Source: a virus
Direction: 5' to 3' (one strand)
Virus record (IMG/VR): IMGVR_UViG_3300032313_000534
Span: 1 to 35,440 of that record
DNA: 35,440 nucleotides
Shown here: positions 21,021 through 29,916 of the stretch, piece after piece
How positions within the stretch are numbered: the first letter of the stretch is position 1
Layout: every line of letters starts with the position of its first letter
Made by a program: the position numbers and the translations under genes
The notes under the pieces: generated by a model
The model's database searches: none
The model's input: the letters and a program-made list of their open reading frames with translations, nothing else
What the model was told of the DNA's origin: nothing

Positions 21021-22117
21021 ATGTAATTCCGTTCTTCGGTGTAGATCGTCAGTACAAAAATTTACGAGAAGAAATACTCGACATCACTGATAGAGTATAT
21101 TCAACTGGACGAGTATTGGACGGAGAATATACCAGAGAGTTTGAATTACAAATCGCAAGACGTTGTAATAGAGCCTATGCCCTAGCAGTGAATTCCGGAA
21201 CACAAGCATTGATTTTTGCACAAAGAGCGGCCATGAACAAACCGCCTTATTCCGTTTTAATCCCAACTGTTAGTTTTGTAGCTACAATTAATAGTGTATT
21301 AATGAATGACTTCACTCCGGTATTCTGCGATGTTGATTTCAAAGGATTAATTGATATTGACTCGTATCAATACAAACTGGATCAAAGTGTTGGCGCCATA
21401 ATGTATGTCAATCTATTTGGAAATTGTATTGACTGGAATCGTTTCAGAATGCAAACTGAATTTTTTAATGACGGCTTGGTTGTAATTGAAGATGCTGCAC
21501 AGAGCTTTGGTGCAAGTTATCAAGGAATACCTAGTGGTAAGATGGGCGATATCAGTGTATTAAGCTTTGATCCAACCAAGAACTTGAACAATTACGGCTC
21601 AGGCGGAATGATATTGACCGATGACTTTCATCTTTATGAAACTTGTCGAGGCCTGAGAGACAATGGTAAAATTATTCACGACACACCGGGTACCAACAGC
21701 AAGATGAGTGAAGCAGACTGTGCTCAAATGTTAGTTAAATTAAATCATTTTGACGCATGGCAAAGACGTAGACGACAAATTGCCGAGCATTACATTGATC
21801 AATTATATATGTATGTTGACATTCTTGTGCCTAACACAGGTGTAGAACATGCCTGGCATAAATTTGTAATTAGAACCAATCATAGAAATAGTTTGATGCA
21901 TAGACTGAGCCTTGACGGTATAGAAAGCAAGATACATTACGAAAATGCACTTTACGATCTGGGTGTTGGATTTAACTATATAGACTACAGCAGAGATCTG
22001 TATACAGAAACCAGTGCCTTTACTAGAGAATGCCTAAGCTTGCCTATATACCCAGAATTGTCAGACGCTGAAGTTGAAACGGTTGTTGACAGTATCAAAC
22101 GTTATATAGATTCTTGA
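21017..22117 (+). CDS. DegT/DnrJ/EryC1-family sugar aminotransferase
   Basis: 366 residues, full family length, ATGA overlap with the epimerase. PLP-lysine K188 in SFDPTKNLNNYGSGG, D159 in VIEDAAQSFGA, and AVNSGTQAL and PTVSFVATINSVL for cofactor and substrate contacts. The family transfers an amino group from Glu or Gln to a 3- or 4-keto nucleotide sugar. Together with the upstream SDR it should make an amino sugar for a glycan. The 3' end overlaps the convergent 618-residue gene by 23 bases. Confidence 0.93.
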   Translation: MNVIPFFGVDRQYKNLREEILDITDRVYSTGRVLDGEYTREFELQIARRCNRAYALAVNSGTQALIFAQRAAMNKPPYSVLIPTVSFVATINSVLMNDFTPVFCDVDFKGLIDIDSYQYKLDQSVGAIMYVNLFGNCIDWNRFRMQTEFFNDGLVVIEDAAQSFGASYQGIPSGKMGDISVLSFDPTKNLNNYGSGGMILTDDFHLYETCRGLRDNGKIIHDTPGTNSKMSEADCAQMLVKLNHFDAWQRRRRQIAEHYIDQLYMYVDILVPNTGVEHAWHKFVIRTNHRNSLMHRLSLDGIESKIHYENALYDLGVGFNYIDYSRDLYTETSAFTRECLSLPIYPELSDAEVETVVDSIKRYIDS

Positions 22118-23951
22118 ATCGTCTAGCCAGCCAGGGCCAATCAAAACTAAGCCTTAATTGATCATAATCACCTGCCACTTCTGTGTAGTAATTAACTGCG
22201 TCTTGAGCTCCACGCAAACACCATTCTGCATTGTCCCCTGACGCAACAGATAACCAGGTATCTAATCTATGTTCAGTCTCTAATGTAGGTGATTGAGTCA
22301 TAAATTGTTTTAATTTTAGTACTTCTCTGAATGCAGTACGCCAAGTCATCCAGGGATCTTGATTGAAATATGCAATGGCACTTAATTCAGGAACCACAGT
22401 GTGTTTTTGGCTGAGTGTGAAATCTAATCCCGATTCCGTAGTTTCTAATACCAAACGTTTGTTGTAGGCAATAACACCCATGTGCCCGTATTCGAGTCCA
22501 TTTAGACAATTACGACTATGAAAAATGTAGTGCTTGGGCTCTTGCCAATAATCCGGTTGCCAGGTCCAATCAAAACTACCAACCACTTCTAATTTGGCAA
22601 ACACTGCAAAGAACCAATCTGTTTTGCTTGCTTGTGCAGCAGCATGATAAGCTGCTATTCGTCCATTAACATTTTGTACTCTACGAATCTTTTGTAAGCC
22701 ATGTGGTATTTGTGCTTCTGCTACTGTGGTCAAATGATTATACCATCGTTCAGCATCAGGCTCCCCGTTGCTGATATACACAATATCCAAGGCTTTATCT
22801 GTATAAAAGTCTCCTTTGCGACGCAAAACATACGGATAATCGTACAGTTGTGTCTTGATATGTGCGCGAGCTTCTCTAGGTACTACACTTACACTACCTG
22901 AGGTATTTAATGATTCTGCAACACGGTCCTTGGGATGCCACATACAAGGAGGTGTAAATATTGGCCTAATTGTAAATTCATTTGTTTTAAAAATAACATA
23001 GGGAAATTTAAACTCGTGATTCACAATTGAATCAACAATACTGTCACCTTTGTATTCAACAATAGGAACATCTACTGGGACTATTTGACTATTACAATAA
23101 TGAATGACATTAAACCAATCAAGTAATTCTAACTCGTACAGTTGTAATCGCAGTGATGAAACATGTACATAAAAAGTATCGCCGCGGCGTTGTGCATATT
23201 GATTACTGTGAGAATGTGTAGGAAATACATGAATCATTTCTTGTTGTTCAGGAGCAGGATGCCATGTAAAATCAAATTCTGTGTACCTACAAAAACTGCT
23301 AATAATCCAAACATACTCGGTTGTAGCTAAGTTAACTATGCGCTTGAATACATTAAGATGACTGTCAACATAACGAGTTAATTTTATATCCGGGTACTGT
23401 TTTTGTATTTTAGCAAATTGTTCTTGACTTCCTTCATTAAGGAAATCCATATAGAAGATTTGTGTAGCACCCAATTGAATGTGCTGACTACTAACAAATT
23501 TTATACCGGCAGTTCCTTGATATATCGGACCACCGCTACGCTGCCATTGTGTAGGAAAATGGTATTCATAATCTGGTTCTAACTCATCTGGATGCCAACT
23601 GTAATCAAACTTTGAATCATCAATATTAACAGGTACAGTCCATTTTGTTTTATCTTCTAGCCTTGTAGCTTTTTGCTCGTCCCTGAAATGCCATTCTTTA
23701 TTTTTTACTGTGTCCTTGTGTGCTAGATATGCACCACCAGTGCGTTGCCATTGTGTTCCAAAGCAATGAGTTTGATGAGACTCCCAAGGTGTGGGTTTCC
23801 AATCAAAATCAAAATTGCTGTAATCATTACCGCCATAAATATACCAGTAGAATCTGGTTCTACTTTTATCAGCAGCATCCTCTAAATTGTCAGCAGGTTG
23901 TTCGTGTGCAAATCTATTTGGTTTAGATCCATAATAAAAAACATCAAACAT
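22095..23951 (-). CDS. Large protein with four FDxxWxP modules, possible glycosyltransferase-like
   Basis: 618 residues. Four copies of an FD-[FYW]-x-W-x-P module begin at residues 47, 115, 226 and 460. The first two continue with TQWQR-[TS]-GG. Three are preceded by a strand-loop (TRFYWYIYGG, TEYVWIISSF, TDWFFAVFAK) that resembles the sheet segment before the DxD of GT-A glycosyltransferases, though no DxD is seen. ARIAAYHAAAQASKT-like and DLPW-type patterns are consistent with a sugar-active enzyme, but I cannot name the family. Start ATG at 23951 shares bases with the divergent gene at 23950. The 3' end overlaps the DegT gene convergently. Confidence 0.78.
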   Translation of the reverse strand: MFDVFYYGSKPNRFAHEQPADNLEDAADKSRTRFYWYIYGGNDYSNFDFDWKPTPWESHQTHCFGTQWQRTGGAYLAHKDTVKNKEWHFRDEQKATRLEDKTKWTVPVNIDDSKFDYSWHPDELEPDYEYHFPTQWQRSGGPIYQGTAGIKFVSSQHIQLGATQIFYMDFLNEGSQEQFAKIQKQYPDIKLTRYVDSHLNVFKRIVNLATTEYVWIISSFCRYTEFDFTWHPAPEQQEMIHVFPTHSHSNQYAQRRGDTFYVHVSSLRLQLYELELLDWFNVIHYCNSQIVPVDVPIVEYKGDSIVDSIVNHEFKFPYVIFKTNEFTIRPIFTPPCMWHPKDRVAESLNTSGSVSVVPREARAHIKTQLYDYPYVLRRKGDFYTDKALDIVYISNGEPDAERWYNHLTTVAEAQIPHGLQKIRRVQNVNGRIAAYHAAAQASKTDWFFAVFAKLEVVGSFDWTWQPDYWQEPKHYIFHSRNCLNGLEYGHMGVIAYNKRLVLETTESGLDFTLSQKHTVVPELSAIAYFNQDPWMTWRTAFREVLKLKQFMTQSPTLETEHRLDTWLSVASGDNAEWCLRGAQDAVNYYTEVAGDYDQLRLSFDWPWLARRFKNLYNV

Positions 23952-25095
23952 GTATAATATTCACAGTCATTATGAAAACATCTTGGCGTATGTTAACAGT
24001 ATTGTAGCACAATCAACAGTTGTTTACCTACATCCTTTTGGAAGCACACGACCAGAAAACATCGAAGCATTACAAAACGGTGGTTTTGGTCCATTGATAA
24101 TTGCTTATGATCAAGAACCGTTAAATTTTGATTATAATAAATCACTTTTTAAATATATCAATCAAAATTTCAAAGATGATTCTGGACAATCTAGATCAAC
24201 TATATTACTTAACACAGAAAAATTTAGTTTAGAAAAAATCAAGATACTTGATAATTTTAAATATGCAGATGTATCTTGTTTCTTTCACGCTTTTGCAGCA
24301 GCGGATTGGTATAGAGGCTATCAATACTGTACTGATATCATACCAGTTACAGACAGAAAAATTACTAAAAAATATATTACATTTAATCGCATCACCGGCA
24401 ACGCAAGAGCCTATCGCGGTTTTTTGATTGCAGAACTTGGTAAATTAAATCTACTAGGTCTGGGTCATGTTAGTTATAGTACTGTTTGCCCCGAGCATGG
24501 ACACTACAAACAAAATCTTATTAATACCATAAACAAATACAAGGTGTCTGCAGATTATGTCAACGAATCAATTGATCTATTGAACCAATTAACGTATCCA
24601 CTACGCATAGATAGCGATATCAATCTTGGTATCCCAAATGGTAGTCAAACGCTGGGTCCTATTTCTGCTTTTATGGAAAGTTTTTTACATGTGGTAACAG
24701 AAACTTGTTACTGGGAAGAAAAAACTCATCTGACAGAAAAGATATTCAAACCTATTGTGGCACGTCAACCATTTGTGTTACTGGGCTGTGCTAACAATTT
24801 AAAATATTTAAAAAGTTACGGCTTTAAAACATTTGATGCATGGTGGGATGAAAGTTATGATAGTATCACGGATCCTATACTACGATTGCAGGCGGTAGTT
24901 AAAATTATTAACGAAATATGTTCAATGAGCAACAAAGATTTAACTGCTATGTTACGTGCTATGCAACACGTACTTGATTACAATTACAATAAATTTTACA
25001 GTACAGAGTTTGTTGATTATTGTTGGCATGAGCTCACTGAGAATCTTGAGTTGTCACTTGCTCAACTACGACCCCAGACCGCTCTAGAAATTTGA
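23950..25095 (+). CDS. Glycosyltransferase-like protein (GT10-like C-terminus)
   Basis: 381 residues on the + strand amid - strand genes. Residues about 246-304 carry ET, TEKIFKPI, PFVLLG, LKYLKSYGFKTFD and ESYD, shared with the 13161 gene, and the EK-x2-KP..PFV block fits the nucleotide-sugar site of GT10-like transferases. The N-terminal 240 residues show a Rossmann-like start (TVVYLHPFGS, GPLIIAYDQEP). ATG 23950 shares CATG with the opposite-strand start. The 3' end overlaps the convergent dCMP deaminase by 62 bases. No Shine-Dalgarno precedes either shared start. Confidence 0.65.
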   Translation: MYNIHSHYENILAYVNSIVAQSTVVYLHPFGSTRPENIEALQNGGFGPLIIAYDQEPLNFDYNKSLFKYINQNFKDDSGQSRSTILLNTEKFSLEKIKILDNFKYADVSCFFHAFAAADWYRGYQYCTDIIPVTDRKITKKYITFNRITGNARAYRGFLIAELGKLNLLGLGHVSYSTVCPEHGHYKQNLINTINKYKVSADYVNESIDLLNQLTYPLRIDSDINLGIPNGSQTLGPISAFMESFLHVVTETCYWEEKTHLTEKIFKPIVARQPFVLLGCANNLKYLKSYGFKTFDAWWDESYDSITDPILRLQAVVKIINEICSMSNKDLTAMLRAMQHVLDYNYNKFYSTEFVDYCWHELTENLELSLAQLRPQTALEI

Positions 25096-25480
25096 TTCCT
25101 GCATCATCTCTGTAGTTTTGCATATACAAAACATGGTTGATACCTGACTGATATATAAGTTTAGCGCATTCAATACAAGGACTGTGAGTAATAAACATAG
25201 TGGCACCGTTACCACTGTCGTTAGATTTTGCCAGTTTAGCAATAGCGTTCGTTTCGGCGTGTAATACCTCCGGTCGAGTTTTAAGTGTTACTCCACCATC
25301 TTCGTAGCGTGTTTCTTCTTCACAGTTGTTATCCCATCCGGCTGGCATGCCATTGTAGCCAATACTAATAACTCTATCTTCTTTAACTACAATAGCACCC
25401 ACTTTTAATCTGCGAGCATGACTTAGTTCTGCAAATGTTTGTGCTGTTTTCATGTAAGCATGTTTAAATTTTTCTTTCAT
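25034..25480 (-). CDS. dCMP deaminase (zinc-dependent deoxycytidylate deaminase)
   Basis: 148 residues. Deaminates dCMP to dUMP, the substrate of ThyA. Zinc motifs: HAETNAI with H74 and E76 (catalytic Glu), and SPCIECAKL with C102 and C105. The N-terminal RRLKVGAIVVKEDRVISIGYNG segment is standard for the ComE/dCD group. Alternative: a related cytidine/deoxycytidylate deaminase; the TRPEVLHAE stretch favours dCMP. Last gene of the - strand series; its start lies inside the P-loop kinase gene. Confidence 0.93.
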   Translation of the reverse strand: MKEKFKHAYMKTAQTFAELSHARRLKVGAIVVKEDRVISIGYNGMPAGWDNNCEEETRYEDGGVTLKTRPEVLHAETNAIAKLAKSNDSGNGATMFITHSPCIECAKLIYQSGINHVLYMQNYRDDAGIKFLERSGVVVEQVTTQDSQ

Positions 25481-25880
25481 TTATTTTCTCTAGTATAATT
25501 TTTGACCATTTTGCTGCATCTTGCTCGGTTACTCGAACATCATACTTTTCTGGAGATTCAAACATACGATTGGTATCTTCATATCTACCTTCTGCAATTG
25601 TATCTACCCATATCGTAAAATCTGCAGCATAATTGTCACGCATACAAGATAACGGGCAAACAAAGTCTGCAATTATGTAATCCTTATTTGATATGTCTGC
25701 TATTTCTCGCATACGTTGACTTTGTCTTAGTCGTCCTGCTTCAGAAAAATCCCAATCGTTAAACTTTTTTCTAATCTCATCTGCGTTGAGCCACAACGCA
25801 TTCGGAGATAACATTGCAAATAAATTTAGTGCTAGGGTAGTTTTACCGGCACCAGGTAGCCCCATTATTAATATTCTCAT
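25464..25880 (-). CDS. P-loop kinase, APS-kinase-like
   Basis: 138 residues from ATG 25880 (ATGA overlap with the carbamoyltransferase; AAAGG upstream); a GTG two codons earlier is less likely. Walker A is GLPGAGKTT (7-15). LWLNADEIRKKFNDWDFSEAGRL matches the CysC region (D-x-[DN]-x-[VI]-R with the following DLGFS-type helix). DYIIADFVCP resembles the Walker B strand. The CysC family phosphorylates adenylylsulphate, but many phage relatives act on other small molecules. With a carbamoyltransferase and SGNH proteins next door, activation of a small group for glycan decoration is a guess. Confidence 0.8.
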   Translation of the reverse strand: MRILIMGLPGAGKTTLALNLFAMLSPNALWLNADEIRKKFNDWDFSEAGRLRQSQRMREIADISNKDYIIADFVCPLSCMRDNYAADFTIWVDTIAEGRYEDTNRMFESPEKYDVRVTEQDAAKWSKIILEKINERKI

Positions 25881-27352
25881 GAACACACCTTTACATTGTA
25901 TTTTTGTTCAAATCTATCTGCATCTGCTCTATCGTTAACCATTGGTTCTCCTTTGATATTTAAACTAGTATTGAGTAACATAGGACAGTCGGTCATTACA
26001 AACCATTTTTCTAACAGTTGCCGTATTCCCGAACCATCTCGTGGTACTGTTTGTACTCGACTGGTCCCATCATAATGGCAGATAGCAGGAAAACGGTCAG
26101 TATACCTACACTGAGCGACTGATTGCATATAACGACTATCAGTCCACCCACTGCGGAAAATAAAGTACTGATCAGCCATCTCCTCCAGTATTACTGGAGC
26201 GAAAGGTCTAAATTTTTGTCTACGTTTGATTTCATTTACTCTATCTTTGATATCTGGGCCTCTGGGATCCGCCAACAAACTTCTATTACCTAACGCACGA
26301 GGCCCGAACTCAGCACGACCGCTAGCAACACCACAAATCCTGTCAGATAACAAACTATCGAGTACAGGTGTGACGGGATATTCGCCCGGTATATTGTGAC
26401 CAAGATAAGCATTGCGCCAATTAAGGCGACGCCCATATTGAAGTGCGGCAGCACCAAGACTGCTACCAGCATCACCAGGATTAGGCATAATCCAAATATT
26501 TTCAAAATATTCTCCTAGGTTTCTATTTGCTAAACAATTGAGTGCAACGCCACCCATATAAACAAGATTTGCACTCCACTTGAAATCTCTAGCACGACGC
26601 ATTACATTGTAGACTAGTCTTTCTAAAACTTTTTGCGCGGCTGCCGCAAGATCTGCATCATGAACAAGTTGTAGAAATTCTTTTTCCACTCCTAGATGTA
26701 AATTATTATTAAAGGTTACTTTCCACTCATCGGATATCAACGAATCTTGCATTGCTGATGCACTAAATGGTGATCCATAAGCACTCATGCCCATCAATAT
26801 ATATTCATCCTCGTTGGGCTTGAGATCCACACGTTGTGTCATTGCACTGTAAAATAAACCTATACTGTGCGGATATCGTTGTCCCCATAATCGTTTATAT
26901 TGTGCATGACCTCTGCTGTCATATTCTGCACCCCAGATGCTGATTGTATCCCACTCGCCAATGGCATCAATGACCACTATTGTAGCACGATCATATGGAC
27001 TTGTTTGAAATCCTGCTGCTGCATGACTAAGGTGATGACTGTGTGAACTATAACTAGGAATATGATCATACCCAAACTGTTCTGTTAATAATTTTTTAGT
27101 AAACAGTTTATTCCATTCTATACCTTCACCACTGTATAATCTACGCAACTGCTTTTTCCAAGGTGTTTCATAATATGCAACATGGTGTATATTATAGTCC
27201 ATGATCTCATCAACTAGTCCGCGACTAAGATTGGGATCATTTTTTAGTTTGCTGTAGCGTTCGCTATGGCCAGCAAAAAGTATGTCTCCCTGAGAACTAA
27301 TTATTGTAGCAGCAGCGTCATGAAATCCCGCTGATATTCCTAATATGTTCAT
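25877..27352 (-). CDS. Carbamoyltransferase, NodU/CmcH type
   Basis: 491 residues. The family moves a carbamoyl group from carbamoyl phosphate, through carbamoyl-AMP, to a hydroxyl of a sugar or antibiotic. N-terminal Kae1/YrdC-like half: ISAGFHDAAATI, SHHLSHAAAG (H106, H107, H110 metal ligands), DAIGEWDT and GGVALNCLANRN. C-terminal half: GRAEFGPRALGNRSLLADPR, KFRPFAPVI, and LLNTSLNIKGEPMV. These are all the core motifs. The C-terminal tail is short for the family. Likely O-carbamoylates a glycan or nucleotide. Start 27352 overlaps the SGNH gene by 35 bases. Confidence 0.93.
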   Translation of the reverse strand: MNILGISAGFHDAAATIISSQGDILFAGHSERYSKLKNDPNLSRGLVDEIMDYNIHHVAYYETPWKKQLRRLYSGEGIEWNKLFTKKLLTEQFGYDHIPSYSSHSHHLSHAAAGFQTSPYDRATIVVIDAIGEWDTISIWGAEYDSRGHAQYKRLWGQRYPHSIGLFYSAMTQRVDLKPNEDEYILMGMSAYGSPFSASAMQDSLISDEWKVTFNNNLHLGVEKEFLQLVHDADLAAAAQKVLERLVYNVMRRARDFKWSANLVYMGGVALNCLANRNLGEYFENIWIMPNPGDAGSSLGAAALQYGRRLNWRNAYLGHNIPGEYPVTPVLDSLLSDRICGVASGRAEFGPRALGNRSLLADPRGPDIKDRVNEIKRRQKFRPFAPVILEEMADQYFIFRSGWTDSRYMQSVAQCRYTDRFPAICHYDGTSRVQTVPRDGSGIRQLLEKWFVMTDCPMLLNTSLNIKGEPMVNDRADADRFEQKYNVKVCS

Positions 27353-27962
27353 AAATTTTATTGGCTATTATTTCATGTCCTGCTTCTAACGGATGCCCGT
27401 TAGTCCCGTACGGTGTTCCGTAACACCATTCAGCTACACTTGTAAACATGTTATCAACAAACATAGATGTATCAATTTGATCTATTAATTTCTGAAATTT
27501 GGTGTGATGTTGTTGATGACTACAATGCGCTCCGCATGCTATGAACATTATACACGGAATCTTGTGTAATTTGCAAAGACCTTGAACTGTTATTATTTTA
27601 CGTAACCAATCAGCATAGTAATATTCTGGTGTATCGTATGCTGTAAGATATTTTATTAAATCAATACGATGAGTAGAATCTTGTTGGAATGATCTATAAT
27701 TTCTTCCGGCCCATATATCATATATTCCTATTTCATCTGCAAATTCTTGTCTGTTACAGTCACTCCATCCAATTATGACCATTTCTGCTTGATCAATAAC
27801 TGCATCAATTGCTCGTTTCACCATTCTGGTATTACCAGTAGCAGGGCGTCCTTTATTAACAACAGATTTATCAATGAGCTTAGATAATAGCGCAGGCCAC
27901 GCTTTATCTTGTGACTCAAGTTCATCTCCGTAGGTAAAACTATCTCCTATTGCATGTATCAT
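27318..27962 (-). CDS. SGNH-hydrolase-like protein (paralogue 2)
   Basis: 214 residues. Block I AIGDSFTYGDEL with Ser8 as candidate nucleophile, an Asn/Arg segment (GRPATGNTRMV), the shared signature W-S-x3-R-x-E-F (GWSDCNRQEF), and a C-terminal GTNGHPLEAGHEIIA supplying His for block V. SGNH esterases and acyltransferases act on O-acyl groups of sugars and peptides. The start overlaps the stop of the 33-residue gene (ATGA). It is directly upstream of the carbamoyltransferase. Confidence 0.82.
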   Translation of the reverse strand: MIHAIGDSFTYGDELESQDKAWPALLSKLIDKSVVNKGRPATGNTRMVKRAIDAVIDQAEMVIIGWSDCNRQEFADEIGIYDIWAGRNYRSFQQDSTHRIDLIKYLTAYDTPEYYYADWLRKIITVQGLCKLHKIPCIMFIACGAHCSHQQHHTKFQKLIDQIDTSMFVDNMFTSVAEWCYGTPYGTNGHPLEAGHEIIANKIYEHIRNISGIS

Positions 27963-28060
27963 TTGTAAATAAATGGATCTCGTTTTCTAAGTTCTTTTAG
28001 TTTACGACGATATCTAATTTCTAATCGAATTCTGTTCCAAAGGGTTTTTAACCAGTTCAT
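27959..28060 (-). CDS. 33-residue conserved basic phage protein
   Basis: ATG 28060 to TGA 27959, ATGA overlap with the following gene. The sequence is strongly basic with an amphipathic character: NWLKTLWNRIRLEIRYRRK, then a KELRKRDPFIYK C-terminus. I recognise this short protein (LEIRYR-K-LKELRKRDPFIY) as recurring in T4-like marine phages. No function known; a membrane- or nucleic-acid-interacting peptide would fit the charge. Its first part overlaps the end of the 28014 gene. Confidence 0.75.
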   Translation of the reverse strand: MNWLKTLWNRIRLEIRYRRKLKELRKRDPFIYK

Positions 28061-28856
28061 TGAATTTTTCCTTGATTAATTCTGCTGCGACAATGTGAGC
28101 TTCTTCTAATGGATGTGTTGTTCCTACCGGGTATTTATTTTCCACTGCCCATTGATAAAATCCTCTTGGCTCTTTTGTATGATTTGATTCTGTTCCGGAT
28201 TCAAAAAAGAACCATCGGTTCCAATCAATTTGATTATATAAAGAATCAATATACTGATCCTGTTGTCTATAGTAATTGGGATGATCGTAAAAATGATTGT
28301 CTGCTGGTAAAAAGATATACGGTATGTTGTTTGTTTTTAGATAATACTGTAAAAATAATATTTCTTTGAGACTAGAATATAATTCATAGTATTCACTATC
28401 GCCTACATGTTGAAAAAAAGTTTTAGCAAAATCTGCCACTCCTGTTTCTTTTGCAGTAGTAATAGCGTTTTGTTGTTGACGCAATATCTTCTGATCTTTT
28501 ATTTTAAATTCTTTCTCTACATCATTGACATTTTTAAGTGTGGTCCAAGAATTAATACTGTACCAAGGACTGATATGTTGTCGAGTATTGTAATTGAATC
28601 TAAATTCGTAACGGTTTGTAAATGACCATGTGACCATTGCTACTATCTGTTTGTTTTGTTTTTTAAAGTTGTCACATGCCGCTATTACCATTCGACTGAT
28701 AGCGTTGTTTGCATTACCAGACCATGCTGCACAATGATATTCAAAATTATTTCGTTTGGCTAAAATTGCTGGAAACGTGCTGGCACTGGGACCATTAATT
28801 TGATCCCGTAATTCTGCTCCAAAAATAAAACTATCACCGCCTGCTACTAAAATCAT
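28014..28856 (-). CDS. SGNH-hydrolase-like protein (paralogue 3)
   Basis: 280 residues, the longest of the four. Block I AGGDSFIFGAEL with Ser9, AAWSGNANNAIS as block III, the signature W-S-x3-R-x-E-F (WSFTNRYEF), and C-terminal GTTHPLEEAHIVAAELI. A middle insertion (about 120-200) holds alpha-helices and an FLPADNHFYDHPNYY segment. The ATG at 28856 overlaps the preceding gene by 23 bases. Possibly O-acetyl esterase or acyltransferase, by family only. Confidence 0.8.
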   Translation of the reverse strand: MILVAGGDSFIFGAELRDQINGPSASTFPAILAKRNNFEYHCAAWSGNANNAISRMVIAACDNFKKQNKQIVAMVTWSFTNRYEFRFNYNTRQHISPWYSINSWTTLKNVNDVEKEFKIKDQKILRQQQNAITTAKETGVADFAKTFFQHVGDSEYYELYSSLKEILFLQYYLKTNNIPYIFLPADNHFYDHPNYYRQQDQYIDSLYNQIDWNRWFFFESGTESNHTKEPRGFYQWAVENKYPVGTTHPLEEAHIVAAELIKEKFNELVKNPLEQNSIRN

Positions 28857-29916
28857 ATCCTGGTCTCATTATATCTATTTGCATTTTTTTATACTCGGGA
28901 TCAGCCCATGAGTAGTCAAAAGTATTAGTAACTCCATCAAGTTCAATTTGATATATATCTAAATAATTACTTAACATTTTCCAAATTGATTGTCCGTTAT
29001 CTGTTCCAAAACTATTAATTAAATCAACTTGTCCTATTGGAAGATATCCGCAACTTAATCGAGGATCATGATGATCTTTACCGTTTTTATGCATCCACGT
29101 TTGAAATAAATTCTGTTCTTCGGTATGCCACGGTGTCGCTGAATCTCCATAAACAATATTATTGCCCCACTCAACATCAAACTCGCCGCTATAATATTTT
29201 AAATCTGTGATAGCTTTGCATATGGTATCAGTTAGATCTGGTGCACCTTCGTCTCTGAATACTTCGTAATATGTTTTGCCTATTTGAGTCCAGTGCATAT
29301 ACACTCCACCTAACACACGATCATATCCGTTTGTAACAAATAACTCGCGATGTTTATCAGTTAACTCATATCTTCTGGCGTTAATAAACGTAGTAATTTG
29401 ACTAGGTCTTACCCATTGCGGAAATGTAATCAGTTTACGACGACTCAGCACTAGAGTTTCAATTTCATGACACAAAATGTTTAGCTGTCTAATTGCATAT
29501 TTTGTTTCGTAATCTGCACGACGATAATAATCGCTCAATGACCAAACTGTGCCCTGTAGTACTTCAAAATGATTGTGCAATCTATTCAGCATGTCATGAT
29601 TGGGTCCGTTGGGCGCATAATCGTGTGCTACTACATTTTCTGGTGTATACACATCATCAATTTGATAATCGTCAAAAAAATTATTGACTGTATCAACTGC
29701 TTGGTTAAGTTGATCACACAGATATTCTATTGTTCTTGCACTGTCAGGAAATCCAAGAAAACAAAAATTTTTTTCTATTAGATTTTTAGATTGTAATAAT
29801 TCTTTAAGAGCCGCGATCCAATCCTGTGATAATACATTGTCATGAGAAACAATATTATAATCAATTTGATCTTTATAGTTTAACGGGTTACGTAATACAA
29901 TTTTAACTGATGGCAT
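28834..29916 (-). CDS. Conserved phage protein within the radical-SAM cluster, unknown
   Basis: 360 residues from ATG 29916, which I prefer over ATG 29934 because MPSVKIVLRNPLNY is a natural domain start. Visible landmarks: FCFLGFPDSARTIEYLC, HFEVLQGTVWSLSDYY, YAIRQLNILCHEIETL, FVTNGYDRVLGGVYMHWTQ, YYSGEFDVEWGN and the C-terminal RPGYDFSSRR. The protein recurs in marine phages beside radical SAM genes in my recollection, but has no assigned function. It overlaps the radical SAM gene by 14 bases. It could be the substrate-binding or substrate protein of the neighbouring enzymes; that is inference. Confidence 0.75.
   Translation of the reverse strand: MPSVKIVLRNPLNYKDQIDYNIVSHDNVLSQDWIAALKELLQSKNLIEKNFCFLGFPDSARTIEYLCDQLNQAVDTVNNFFDDYQIDDVYTPENVVAHDYAPNGPNHDMLNRLHNHFEVLQGTVWSLSDYYRRADYETKYAIRQLNILCHEIETLVLSRRKLITFPQWVRPSQITTFINARRYELTDKHRELFVTNGYDRVLGGVYMHWTQIGKTYYEVFRDEGAPDLTDTICKAITDLKYYSGEFDVEWGNNIVYGDSATPWHTEEQNLFQTWMHKNGKDHHDPRLSCGYLPIGQVDLINSFGTDNGQSIWKMLSNYLDIYQIELDGVTNTFDYSWADPEYKKMQIDIMRPGYDFSSRR

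Noticed and set aside
26290-26505. 71-residue hydrophobic ORF on the - strand
   Set aside because: It lies wholly inside the carbamoyltransferase gene, whose frame encodes conserved family motifs across the same bases. The hydrophobicity is a frame artefact.
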